The translations under genes and the position numbers were made by a program. Below are positions 16,159 to 24,293 of a stretch of 64,000 nucleotides of DNA, piece after piece (position 1 is the first letter of the stretch; each line of letters begins with the position of its first letter). Below the pieces are notes generated by a model. It saw only the letters and a list, made by a program, of their open reading frames with translations, had not been told where the DNA came from and ran no database searches. Source of the DNA: Desulfovermiculus halophilus DSM 18834 (GTDB lineage: Bacteria > Desulfobacterota > Desulfovibrionia > Desulfovibrionales > Desulfothermaceae); contig NZ_KK211185.1 in the NCBI RefSeq assembly GCF_000620765.1, positions 184,311-248,310 on the forward strand. The letters are read 5' to 3'.

Positions 16159-18753
16159 ATGGGCAGACACGGGGGAAATATCCGGGAACTGGCCGGACGG
16201 GCCGGGGTGGACAGGGATTCGATCATTGACTTCAGCGCGAACATCAACCCGTTGGGGCCGCCGGAGTGCCTGAGGGCCGTGGTCAGCCGCAGCCTGGACC
16301 GGATTGTTCATTACCCGGATCCGGAAGGTCTGGAGCTTCGCGAGCTTCTGGCAGAAAAGCACAATGTGGACCAGGAGCATGTTGTTCTGGGCAACGGTTC
16401 CACCGAGCTCCTCTTTGCCCTGCCCCGTAGCTGGGCCTGTTCCCGGGCGGTCATCCCCGCTCCCTGTTATGTGGATTATGCAACGGCCGCAGAGCAGGCC
16501 GGACTGGAAATAGAACATGTTCCCTTGCCTCCGGAGCAGGGGTTTGTTCTGGACTGGGATCAGCTGGAATCCAGATTGAAGGGAAACGAGATCGTCTTCC
16601 TGGGCCAGCCGAACAACCCCACCGGGGTTTGCCTTGATCCAGCCGGGATATGCCAAACCGCCGCTGCCCATCCCGGAACCCTGTTCGTGGTGGATGAGGC
16701 GTTTCTTGATTTCGTCCCCGGGCTGCAGACTTCCTTTGATCCGGATATGGCCAACATCGTGGTCCTCAAGTCCCTGACCAAGATTTTCGCCGTTCCCGGC
16801 TTGCGGCTGGGATACGGCCTGTTCCCCTCAGGGGTGGCTGAGGCTGTCCGCCGGGTCATGCCTCCATGGAGCGTGAACTCCCTGGCCCTGGACGTGGGAG
16901 CTGCGGTCATCGGGGACCAAGCGTATCTGGACCGGACCCGGAAACTGGTCGCGGAGCTGCGGGCGGAGCTGGTATCCGATCTGTCCTGCATATCCGGTCT
17001 GCGGGTGGTCTCCGGAGAGGCCAACTACCTGCTGTGCAAAGTGGAGGATACAACCCGGGATGCTGTTTCCCTGTCCGGGGCCATGCTTGAACAGGGGATA
17101 GCTGTCCGGACCTGCGCCAACTATCAGGGCTTGGACCATACGTATTGCCGGGTTGCAGTCCGCAGCCGGGAGGACAACCAGCGCTTGATTCAGTCCCTGG
17201 CCGATATCCTGGGGCGGAAACCCGGGCACCATGCCGGTCAAAAGACCTGCACAAAAGCACAAAGGCGGGTGCCGGCCCTGATGTTTCAAGGCACGGGCTC
17301 CAATGCCGGCAAGAGCATTCTCACCGCGGCCCTGGGCCGGATCCTGCTTCAGGACGGCTACCGGGTGGCCCCGTTCAAGGCCCAGAACATGTCCCTGAAC
17401 TCCTTTGTCACCAGGGACGGGGGAGAGATGGGCCGGGCCCAGGTGGTCCAGGCCCAGGCCTGCAAACTGGACCCGGATGTGCGCATGAATCCGGTTTTGA
17501 TCAAGCCCAACAGCGAGACCGGGAGCCAGATTATTGTCCGGGGCCGGCCGGTGGGCAACATGCAGGTCCTGGATTACGTGCAGTACAAGGCCCGGGCCTG
17601 GGAGGCGGTGCAGGAATGCTACGGTTCCCTGGCTTCCGACTACGAGGTCATGGTTCTGGAAGGGGCGGGAAGCCCGGCGGAAGTGAACCTCAAGGCCCAC
17701 GACATCGTGAACATGCGCATGGCCAGACAGGCCGGGGCCAGGGTCCTGCTTATCGGGGATATTGACCGGGGCGGGGTCTTCGCCTCATTTGTGGGGACCA
17801 TGGAGGTCCTGGCCCAGTGGGAGCGGGAGCTGGTCTCCGGGTTTGTCATCAATCAGTTCCGGGGGGATGCATCCCTTTTGGATCCGGCCCTGGAGATCAC
17901 CCGGCGGCATACCGGGCGGGAGGTCCTGGGAGTCGTCCCCCATATCCAGGAGCTAGGACTTCCGGACGAGGATTCGGTCAGCTTCAAGTCCGGGTGGCGG
18001 GCGGCGAAGGCCCAGGGCGGGGACGGAGTGGAGATCGCAGTGCTGGATCTGCCCCATATCTCGAACTTTACGGACTTTGAGCCCTTTATCCAGGAACCGG
18101 ACGTGCGCCTGAAGCTGGTGCGCCGGGCCGAAGATCTCGGTCAGCCCGCAGCTGTGATTCTGCCCGGGAGCAAGAGCGTGGCCAATGATATGGCATTTGT
18201 GCAGCGCAGCGGATTGGGAGCCGGGATACGGGCGCTGGCCCAAGAGGGGAAAAGCGAAATCGTGGGCGTATGCGGCGGATATCAGATGCTGGGACGAACG
18301 ATTCGCGATCCTCATGGCCTGGAGTCTGCAATACAGGAAATGTCCGGGCTGGGGCTCTTGCCCATGCATACAGACCTGGATACGGACAAGACCCTGACCC
18401 GGCGGCAGGGCGTGCACTCTGCGTCCGGCTTGCCGGTTCAGGGCTATGAGATCCATCACGGCCGCTCCCGGGCCGAAGGGGGACGGCCGGTCCTTCGCCT
18501 GGGACAGGGCGATGACCGGGGGCTGGAGACGGAGGGGATGAGCCCTCCTGTATGGGGTGCATATCTGCACGGCCTGTTCGATGCCGACGAGTTTCGGCGC
18601 TGGTTCATCGACCGTTTGCGGGTGCGCCAAGGGCTGTCCCCCCTGGGCGCGGTTCAGGTCCGCTACGACCTGGAGCCGGCCCTGGACCGCCTGGCGGATG
18701 TGGTCCGGGAGCACCTGGATGTGGATCGGGTGAAGAGGGAGCTTGGGCTGTAG
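16159..18753 (+). CDS. cobD-cbiP: Fused threonine-phosphate decarboxylase (CobD) and cobyric acid synthase (CbiP/CobQ)
   Basis: A single 864-residue frame joins two cobalamin enzymes. Residues about 1-350 form a PLP fold-type I domain like histidinol-phosphate aminotransferase and CobD, with GNGSTELLFAL, NNPTG and the PLP Lys in LKSLTKIFAVPGLRLGYG; this would make aminopropanol phosphate from threonine phosphate. After a short basic linker, residues about 372-864 form cobyric acid synthase: ATP-binding MFQGTGSNAGKSILTAAL, PFKAQNMSLNSF, and a glutaminase domain with nucleophile Cys in GVCGGYQMLG and the later His in GYEIHHGRS. The enzyme amidates adenosylcobyrinate diamide. ATG 16159 is preferred over TTG 16153. 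Confidence 0.88.
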   Translation: MGRHGGNIRELAGRAGVDRDSIIDFSANINPLGPPECLRAVVSRSLDRIVHYPDPEGLELRELLAEKHNVDQEHVVLGNGSTELLFALPRSWACSRAVIPAPCYVDYATAAEQAGLEIEHVPLPPEQGFVLDWDQLESRLKGNEIVFLGQPNNPTGVCLDPAGICQTAAAHPGTLFVVDEAFLDFVPGLQTSFDPDMANIVVLKSLTKIFAVPGLRLGYGLFPSGVAEAVRRVMPPWSVNSLALDVGAAVIGDQAYLDRTRKLVAELRAELVSDLSCISGLRVVSGEANYLLCKVEDTTRDAVSLSGAMLEQGIAVRTCANYQGLDHTYCRVAVRSREDNQRLIQSLADILGRKPGHHAGQKTCTKAQRRVPALMFQGTGSNAGKSILTAALGRILLQDGYRVAPFKAQNMSLNSFVTRDGGEMGRAQVVQAQACKLDPDVRMNPVLIKPNSETGSQIIVRGRPVGNMQVLDYVQYKARAWEAVQECYGSLASDYEVMVLEGAGSPAEVNLKAHDIVNMRMARQAGARVLLIGDIDRGGVFASFVGTMEVLAQWERELVSGFVINQFRGDASLLDPALEITRRHTGREVLGVVPHIQELGLPDEDSVSFKSGWRAAKAQGGDGVEIAVLDLPHISNFTDFEPFIQEPDVRLKLVRRAEDLGQPAAVILPGSKSVANDMAFVQRSGLGAGIRALAQEGKSEIVGVCGGYQMLGRTIRDPHGLESAIQEMSGLGLLPMHTDLDTDKTLTRRQGVHSASGLPVQGYEIHHGRSRAEGGRPVLRLGQGDDRGLETEGMSPPVWGAYLHGLFDADEFRRWFIDRLRVRQGLSPLGAVQVRYDLEPALDRLADVVREHLDVDRVKRELGL

Positions 18754-18800
18754 TTTCTGCTGGCGGTTCATCCGGCTACTGGGTCAGATGCCCCCTCGTG

Positions 18801-18836
18801 TCATTCTGAAGGAGCGTAGCGACTGAAGAATCTCAG
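18801..18836. repeat. Short dispersed repeat (TCATTCTGA...GAAGAATCT type)
   Basis: The 36-bp sequence TCATTCTGAAGGAGCGTAGC plus GACTGAAGAATCTCAG matches a repeat core that I know from many unrelated bacterial genomes. Only one copy is present. It ends 12 bp before the cbiB start, just ahead of the GGAG ribosome site. Confidence 0.5.
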
Positions 18837-18848
18837 ATTGGAGCTTTG

Positions 18849-19799
18849 ATGATACCCCTTGAGTTGCAGATCATATGCGCCCTGGTCCTGGATCAGCTGA
18901 TCGGCGATCCCCAGGGCTGGCCGCATCCGGTGCGCTGGATCGGGGCCCTGGCCGCTGGAGTGGAAAAGCCCCTGCGCCTGCAGACCTTGAACCAGACCAG
19001 AGCAGGAGCTCTGGGCGTGATCCTGGTTCTGGCCGTCACCGGAGCCGTCACCTGGGGCGCACTCTGGCTGCTTGGTCGTATCCATCCCCTGGCCGGGGAT
19101 CTGGGTGGAGTGCTTGTGCTGTGGACCGCATTTGCGGCCAAGGACCTGCGGGTGCACAGCATGCGGGTGTATCGGGCCTTGGCACAGGGGGATCTTCCGG
19201 AGGCCAGGCAGGCGGTGTCCATGCTTGTGGGCCGGGAGACTGCGGAGCTGGATGGCCCTGAAGTCAGCCGGGCCTGTGTGGAGAGCGTGGCTGAAAACAG
19301 CGTGGACGGGGTCATTGCCCCGTTGTTTTTCGCCTTTCTTTTCGGGCCCATAGGGGCAGTCCTGTACAAGGCGGTGAACACCCTGGACTCCATGTGGGGG
19401 TATACCACCGGAGGATACAAGGAGTTCGGCCGGGCTGCGGCCCGGCTTGACGATGCGGTGAACTGGATCCCGGCCCGGCTCGGGGCCGTGGCTCTCATAG
19501 CAGGCGGGAAGCTGCTGGGCTATCCGGCGGGCATAGGCTGGCGTGTCTTTTGTCGGGACCGGAACAAGCATCCCAGTCCCAACGGGGGACAGGCCGAGGC
19601 GGCCATGGCCGGGCTCATGCAGGTCCAGCTGGGTGGAGAGGGCCGGTATCACGGCCAGACTTCCAGCCGGCCCAAGCTCGGAGACCCTGTAAATCCCCTG
19701 GGACCGGAGCATATTCAGCAGGCCAACCGTTTGGCCGGGACTGCAGTGGTCCTGACCGCGGCCGGGCTGCTTCTGGTCCGAATCAGTGTTGGCTGGTGA
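18849..19799 (+). CDS. cbiB: Adenosylcobinamide-phosphate synthase CbiB
   Basis: A 316-residue integral membrane protein that joins adenosylcobyric acid to aminopropanol (phosphate), the step after CbiP and CobD. The N-terminal helix ALVLDQLIGDPQGWPHPVRW contains the family signature, followed by four or five more hydrophobic segments. Conserved blocks ARQAVSMLVGRET, VESVAENSVDGVIAPLF and FCRDRNKHPSPNGGQAEAAM are all present. ATG 18849 has GGAG at 5 nt. It is the last plus-strand gene here, 96 bp after cobD-cbiP, and runs toward a minus-strand membrane protein gene. Confidence 0.93.
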   Translation: MIPLELQIICALVLDQLIGDPQGWPHPVRWIGALAAGVEKPLRLQTLNQTRAGALGVILVLAVTGAVTWGALWLLGRIHPLAGDLGGVLVLWTAFAAKDLRVHSMRVYRALAQGDLPEARQAVSMLVGRETAELDGPEVSRACVESVAENSVDGVIAPLFFAFLFGPIGAVLYKAVNTLDSMWGYTTGGYKEFGRAAARLDDAVNWIPARLGAVALIAGGKLLGYPAGIGWRVFCRDRNKHPSPNGGQAEAAMAGLMQVQLGGEGRYHGQTSSRPKLGDPVNPLGPEHIQQANRLAGTAVVLTAAGLLLVRISVGW

Positions 19800-19815
19800 G
19801 CTCGAAGAACGCCGG

Positions 19816-20202
19816 TCAAGCCACAGGCATGCCCGTTCCCTGGTGCAGGCGCAAAGCGCCCCGGATGACCCGGTACATGAACCAGATTCCGGCGATCAGG
19901 GTGATCAGTGCGCCAAGAGGGGCGGTGATGAACAGGGCATAGAATATCGCCGCCGCAACTGACCAGGCCAGGGTCCACCAAAAGGTGCGGATCAGCCAGG
20001 AGATATGGCTGGCCAGAATCGGATCCAGGATGCCGGCCTCTTTGTCCTTGGCATGGGCCATGACCACGCCGATGATCAGGGTGAACCCGGAAATGATCGT
20101 CCCTGCATACAGGGCATACATGATCCACACCAGGCGGCGGAGTTGTTCTATTCTTTCAGGGGCCTGAAGCGTCGAATGAGAGTGGGGTGAATATTGGGGC
20201 AT
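19816..20202 (-). CDS. Small membrane protein, DUF4870-like
   Basis: A 128-residue protein with three predicted membrane helices (about residues 22-48, 74-95 and 97-115) and a hydrophilic His-rich N-terminus. The layout and segments LYAGTIISGFTLIIGVVMA and ITLIAGIWFMYRVIRG resemble the small DUF4870/TIC20-like membrane family of unknown function. It converges on cbiB with 16 bp between the stops. No ribosome site is obvious. The 163 bp upstream (20203-20365) hold nothing that I recognise before the repeat element. Confidence 0.7.
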   Translation of the reverse strand: MPQYSPHSHSTLQAPERIEQLRRLVWIMYALYAGTIISGFTLIIGVVMAHAKDKEAGILDPILASHISWLIRTFWWTLAWSVAAAIFYALFITAPLGALITLIAGIWFMYRVIRGALRLHQGTGMPVA

Positions 20203-20365
20203 GGTTTGGCTCGTATGTGGTAAGAGAGATAATCAGCAAGTAGACGACGGTCAGATCCCATACTGTCCAACCGGCAATATTATCCAGCCTGCAGTAGCAG
20301 GGACCTTGTCCGGAGGATGGACGCCCCGCTGTTGTCCAGCCAGAATTGCTGCCAATGAAAAAAAG

Positions 20366-20803
20366 GGTTCTTCGACCTAGCCTGTGGATTTTTGGAGCTT
20401 GCCATCTCTTCTGTATGCCCACTTTCGGCCCGGTATTTTCTAAGCCCCGCCAAAGGGGGATCCCTGCCCCCTCCCGGCTACTCACGTGCAGATCACTGTT
20501 TTCTGTGTCGAAGAGCCTTTTCTTTCTTTGGTTTCGTAATCGCTATCGGGATCGGGATCGATATCCATAAACTGAGGCTTCCTGCTGCACGGAATGACAT
20601 ATTCTTTCGATTTCGATAGCGATCCCGATTTCGATTTGGATTATCCCAACTATTAACTCATAACAGTTTTTCATACGAAAGCGTATCATACACGTGAGTG
20701 CCGGGTGGCGGGACCAAGAAAATGTGCGGGCCTGCCGCTCGTGGCACACAGAAGAGACGGCAAACTCTTATGGAGGCAATTCCACTTTCTGGGTCGAAGA
20801 GCC
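20366..20803. repeat. Long-hairpin repeat, reverse orientation, interrupted by a second repeat
   Basis: Relative to the copies at 34099 and 40393 this element is inverted. It starts with GGTTCTTCGACCTAGCCTG and ends with GGGTCGAAGAGCC. Its central loop is split: after the left half comes a second end-like sequence (CTGTGTCGAAGAGCC, near 20520), then a hexamer-periodic repeat (20533-20677), then the right half from GCGTATCATACACGTGAG. It fills most of the gene-free stretch 20203-20843. Confidence 0.8.
20533..20677 (-). repeat. Hexamer-periodic repeat nested in the hairpin repeat
   Basis: Reverse complement of the middle of the 1522-1820 element, including the AT-rich TTATTAACTC-type module, the ATCGAAATCGGGATCG blocks and the intervening CATTCTGTGCAGCAGGAA-like segment. 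The similarity ends abruptly where the flanking hairpin-repeat halves begin, so it was inserted into that element. Confidence 0.75.
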
Positions 20804-20843
20804 AAAAAAAGTAGCAGCGTCTTGCTCCCAAGAGTGCCGCGGT

Positions 20844-21659
20844 TTACACCCTGGCCTTGCAGAACTCGTCCACAGTTGTGTTGAATTCCTTGGTTCGCTC
20901 CATATGGATAAGATGTCCGGCCTGTGGAAATACCCTAACCTGGCAGTCCGGGATATGCTCGGCCATGCGCCGGGCGTTCTCAGGGGGGATAAGTTGGTCG
21001 TCCTCGCCTGCCAGGAGCAGCGTCGGGGCCTTGATCCTGGTGAGTCGCCCGGAGCAGTCAAAGCCTTGGATGGCTTTCTGTTGAGCGGCAAAGGCGTGCT
21101 CCGGCTGCTCCGGGATAGTTTTCTGCCGCTCGCGATAACCCTGGATGATCTCCGGCCGTTGGGTGACTGTATTCGGGCTGAAAAGAACGGAAATGTTCTT
21201 TTCCACGATCTCTTCCGGGCTGAGTCCGGTGTTGTCCATCAATCGCTGGTATACTTCCGGTGAGCCGGAGACGTGCAGATCGCCTCCGGGGTGGGTGGCG
21301 GCCAGGATCAGGCCCCGGACCCGGTGGGGGAGAATCAGGGCCAGCTCCTGGGCGATCATACCGCCCATGGACAGTCCGACCACGAACGTTTCTTCGATAT
21401 CCAGCGCATGCAGCAGCCGGACCGTGTCCAGGGCCATCTGTTCGATGCTGTAGGGACCCGGAGGAGTGCCGCTCCGGCCTGCTCCCCGGTTGTCAAAGGA
21501 TAGCATCCGGTAGCTGCGGCTGAAAAAGGGGACCTGCGGCTCCCAGGCCCATGTTCCGGCCCCAAGGCCGCTGATGAATACAACTGGAAATCCGGAGCCG
21601 TGAATCTCATAGTAGATATCTATATCGTTGCACTGGGCGGTTGGCACGTCATCCCCCAC
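20844..21659 (-). CDS. Alpha/beta-fold hydrolase at the end of the cobalamin operon
   Basis: A 271-residue soluble hydrolase with oxyanion-hole region VVFISGLGAG, nucleophile elbow GLSMGGM (Ser), acid LLAGEDDQLIP (Asp) and catalytic His in AGHLIHMER. It is close to the 3-oxoadipate enol-lactonase / BioH-like esterase group, and the substrate is not predictable. It overlaps the cbiH start-distal end by 11 bp, so it belongs to the same operon and is translationally coupled, which is unusual for a cobalamin operon. It might act on a corrinoid-related ester, lactone or amide, but that is inference only. Confidence 0.82.
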   Translation of the reverse strand: MGDDVPTAQCNDIDIYYEIHGSGFPVVFISGLGAGTWAWEPQVPFFSRSYRMLSFDNRGAGRSGTPPGPYSIEQMALDTVRLLHALDIEETFVVGLSMGGMIAQELALILPHRVRGLILAATHPGGDLHVSGSPEVYQRLMDNTGLSPEEIVEKNISVLFSPNTVTQRPEIIQGYRERQKTIPEQPEHAFAAQQKAIQGFDCSGRLTRIKAPTLLLAGEDDQLIPPENARRMAEHIPDCQVRVFPQAGHLIHMERTKEFNTTVDEFCKARV

Positions 21660-22506
21660 TCTGTTTTGTCAGGTCGTACTTGGCCGCATACCCCCGGGGG
21701 GTGAGCAGCCAATGACCGATTCGCCTGGTCTGCGAATTGCCGATAATCACCGTACATTTCATGTCCACAGACTCGGTGTCAAGTCCCTCTAATGTGGTGA
21801 AAACGACTCGCTCGTCATCTTTGGAAGCGTTTTTGACCACTCCCACCGGAGTATCCCCGTTGCGAACCTTGAGGAGCAAGCAGCGAATGGCTTCCAGCTG
21901 CCAGGTTCGGGTCTTGGACCGCGGGTTGTAGAGGATGATGACGAAGTCGGCCTCGGCGGCGGCCCGGACCCTTTTATCTATGACTTCCCAAGGGGTGAGC
22001 AGGTCGCTCAAGCTTATGCTGGCGAAGTCATGCATCAAGGGCGCTCCCAGGCTGGACGCTGCCGCGGCCAGGGCCGGGATGCCGGGCACGATTTGCAAAT
22101 CCATGCTTTCCGCCAGGTTTCTTTCTTCCATCAGCTCCAGGATCAATCCGGCCAGGGCGTAAATGCCGCTGTCCCCGCTGCAGACCACGGCTGTCCGCCG
22201 CCCCTGGCAGGCCAGATCCAGGGCGGCCCGACAGCGCTGGACCTCCTTGGTCATCCCGGTGCTGATAACCTCTTTGCCGTGCACAAGGCCCTGGTCCAAG
22301 AGCTGGATATAGGAAGAGTACCCGACAATGACCTCAGCCCGGTCCAGAACCAGCCTGGCCCTGGGGGCCATGAGATCGGCCGCGCCCGGCCCCAGGCCTA
22401 CCAGGCTTAAGGTTGCAGGGCTACGGCCAGGGTGGCGTTTCGGCTCTTGGTCTTGGGTACCAGGAGCCGGCCGTGATTGGTGTGCAGGATGGCTGCTGCT
22501 TCGCAT
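21649..22506 (-). CDS. cbiH: Cobalt-precorrin-3 C17-methyltransferase CbiH (CobJ)
   Basis: A SAM-dependent tetrapyrrole methylase that performs ring contraction at C17. The core begins LSLVGLGPGAADLM, followed by VICTIM-like VVCSGDSGIYALAG, PGIPALAAAASSLGAPLMHDFASISLSDLLTPW and ILYNPRSKTR, all typical of CbiH. The only ATG upstream of the core is at 22506, which adds about 34 unconserved residues and overlaps cbiG by 100 bp. A non-standard start (for example CTG, near 22400) just after the cbiG stop is possible. The gene lies between cbiG and the hydrolase, each overlapping. Confidence 0.9.
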   Translation of the reverse strand: MRSSSHPAHQSRPAPGTQDQEPKRHPGRSPATLSLVGLGPGAADLMAPRARLVLDRAEVIVGYSSYIQLLDQGLVHGKEVISTGMTKEVQRCRAALDLACQGRRTAVVCSGDSGIYALAGLILELMEERNLAESMDLQIVPGIPALAAAASSLGAPLMHDFASISLSDLLTPWEVIDKRVRAAAEADFVIILYNPRSKTRTWQLEAIRCLLLKVRNGDTPVGVVKNASKDDERVVFTTLEGLDTESVDMKCTVIIGNSQTRRIGHWLLTPRGYAAKYDLTKQSGG

Positions 22507-23423
22507 ATGCTGGACACTCCCATGTGGTTGTGCACTGTGGCGGATGGGTTGGGGACGTCAACGTCCTGGAGGAGGCGATGCTCGATGCAGACCAGGCTGA
22601 TGCCGAGGGCGTCTGCGGCCTGAAGCAGTCCAGGCTCCTGGGCTTTCTTGCTGGTGCTGACCAGGCAGTGCAGGCTGGCCAAGGATAAGTTGTTGACAGC
22701 GAATGCGTGGCGGATAAGTGCCTGAATTTCGCGTCCTGAAGTTTGGGTGTTGCAGCCCATCCCGGCTACCAGGCAGCGGGGCCGGAGGATGAGATCGGCT
22801 TCTGAGCCTGCATCCTCACGCCATTCAACTTTGACCAGGGGGCCGCACCCGGGATCAGACTGCTCGAGGGTATAACCGGCAGGCGGCCCATCCTTCCAGC
22901 CCAGGCGGTCTTCCGGATCTGCAACGCGCACTGGCTCTCCCTGAAGCAGGGCGGCGTTGATCTTCTTGATCCCGGATACAGGCTCCAGGCCCATTTCCTT
23001 GCTTCTGGCAATACAGTCGATGGCCAAAAGGCCCAAAGAGTCAGTGGCGGTGGTGATCACCGCCTGCCCTCCGGTCAGGGAGGCCGTTTCCCTGGCCAGG
23101 TCGTTGGCTCCTCCCAGATGTCCGGAGATGAGGCTGACCGCGAACCGGCCCTGATGATCAACAACAACCACGGCCGGGTCCCGGTCCTTGCCCTGAAGCA
23201 GAGGGGCGATGGTCCGGACCGCAATGCCGCTGGCGGCAACAAAGACGAGCTGGGAATAGGCTGTCCAGGCCTGACCCACCGCTGCATGGAAGTTGGCAAA
23301 ACCCATATCCTGAGCTCCGGCCAAGGCCCGGGGGAGGTAAACATCGGCCTGCAGACCCGCCGCCATGCCCCTGGCCAGTTCTGCACCCTGGGCGGTGAGG
23401 GCGAACACGGCCCGTTTATGCAT
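22407..23423 (-). CDS. cbiG: Cobalt-precorrin-5A hydrolase CbiG
   Basis: A 338-residue enzyme that opens the lactone of cobalt-precorrin-5A and releases acetaldehyde. N-terminal and central segments FVAASGIAVRTIAPLL, GHLGGANDLA and ITTATDSLGLLAIDC, and the C-terminal domain start GMGCNTQTSGREIQALI with LVSTSKKAQEPGLLQAADAL, are the standard CbiG signatures. The ATG at 23423 overlaps the cbiF stop by 8 bp; the end overlaps the annotated cbiH start by 100 bp. Tight packing shows coupled translation across cbiF-cbiG-cbiH. Confidence 0.92.
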   Translation of the reverse strand: MHKRAVFALTAQGAELARGMAAGLQADVYLPRALAGAQDMGFANFHAAVGQAWTAYSQLVFVAASGIAVRTIAPLLQGKDRDPAVVVVDHQGRFAVSLISGHLGGANDLARETASLTGGQAVITTATDSLGLLAIDCIARSKEMGLEPVSGIKKINAALLQGEPVRVADPEDRLGWKDGPPAGYTLEQSDPGCGPLVKVEWREDAGSEADLILRPRCLVAGMGCNTQTSGREIQALIRHAFAVNNLSLASLHCLVSTSKKAQEPGLLQAADALGISLVCIEHRLLQDVDVPNPSATVHNHMGVSSICEAAAILHTNHGRLLVPKTKSRNATLAVALQP

Positions 23424-24195
23424 CGTTCATCCTGGCTGATCGAAATCCATGGCTAAAATCCGGACTGTACAGTCTGGAGACCTGAGATTGGCCCCCTGCC
23501 TGTCCGGGAAGGACCAGAAAGACAGCCTGGCGGGTGATTCCCCGGTCAGATACATCCTGCTCCACATGAGCCAGATCGGTCCACAGCATTTCCTCTCCCG
23601 GCCAGCCGACACTGGACCCGACACAGATCGGGGTTGTATCCGGCAGGCCCCCGGTCCGCAGTTCTTGGACCATATCCTGGACCAGAGAGGCGGAAAGATA
23701 GATGGCCAGACTGCAGTGGTGCGCGGCCAGGGTCTGCAGACGTTCTTTGTCCGGGACCAGTGTCCGTCCGCGCATGCGGGTAAAGATCAGAGTCTGAGTC
23801 AGTTCGGGGATGGTGAAGGATATACCGGCCTGGGCGGCGGCGGCAAAGGCGGCCGTGATTCCCGGAATGACCTGATAATCAATTCCCTCCTGCTGCAAAA
23901 GGCGCATCTGCTCCAGGACGGCACCATATAATGATGGATCACCGGTGTGCACCCGGGCCGCTTTGTGACCCTGGTGTACGCACTGGACCAGGGCGGCATG
24001 GGTCTGCTCCAGGGTCATCCCCGAGGAGTCCATGATTTCGGCGTTATCCTTGGCCCAGCTCAGAACTTCCCGGGGGACCAGGGATCCGGCATAGAGGACA
24101 AGGTCGGCCTCCTGGATCAGCCGCTGGGCCTTGATGGTTAAAAGTTCCGGATCTCCCGGACCGGCGCCGATGAAAGAGACTGGGGGCTGTGACAT
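23416..24195 (-). CDS. cbiF: Cobalt-precorrin-4 C11-methyltransferase CbiF (CobM)
   Basis: A 259-residue SAM-dependent methylase acting at C11. The N-terminus VSFIGAGPGDPELLTIKA is the methylase fold signature, followed by LYAGSLVPREVL, ARVHTGDPSLYGAV, VIPGITAAFAAAAQAG and FTRMRGRT, the order expected of CobM/CbiF. The frame continues upstream to 24267, but conservation starts at MSQPPVSF, so ATG 24195 is chosen (ATG 24210 is also possible); neither has a strong ribosome site. Its stop overlaps cbiG. It is 98 bp downstream of cbiET. Confidence 0.93.
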   Translation of the reverse strand: MSQPPVSFIGAGPGDPELLTIKAQRLIQEADLVLYAGSLVPREVLSWAKDNAEIMDSSGMTLEQTHAALVQCVHQGHKAARVHTGDPSLYGAVLEQMRLLQQEGIDYQVIPGITAAFAAAAQAGISFTIPELTQTLIFTRMRGRTLVPDKERLQTLAAHHCSLAIYLSASLVQDMVQELRTGGLPDTTPICVGSSVGWPGEEMLWTDLAHVEQDVSDRGITRQAVFLVLPGQAGGQSQVSRLYSPDFSHGFRSARMNDA

Positions 24196-24293
24196 ATGGT
24201 CGTTTTCCATTGATCGTTTTTTGATTACGATGTTTGATTCTGAGCACAGAAGGATCAAAGTGGGCATTTGAAAGTGATTACAAGACCCTCGAA

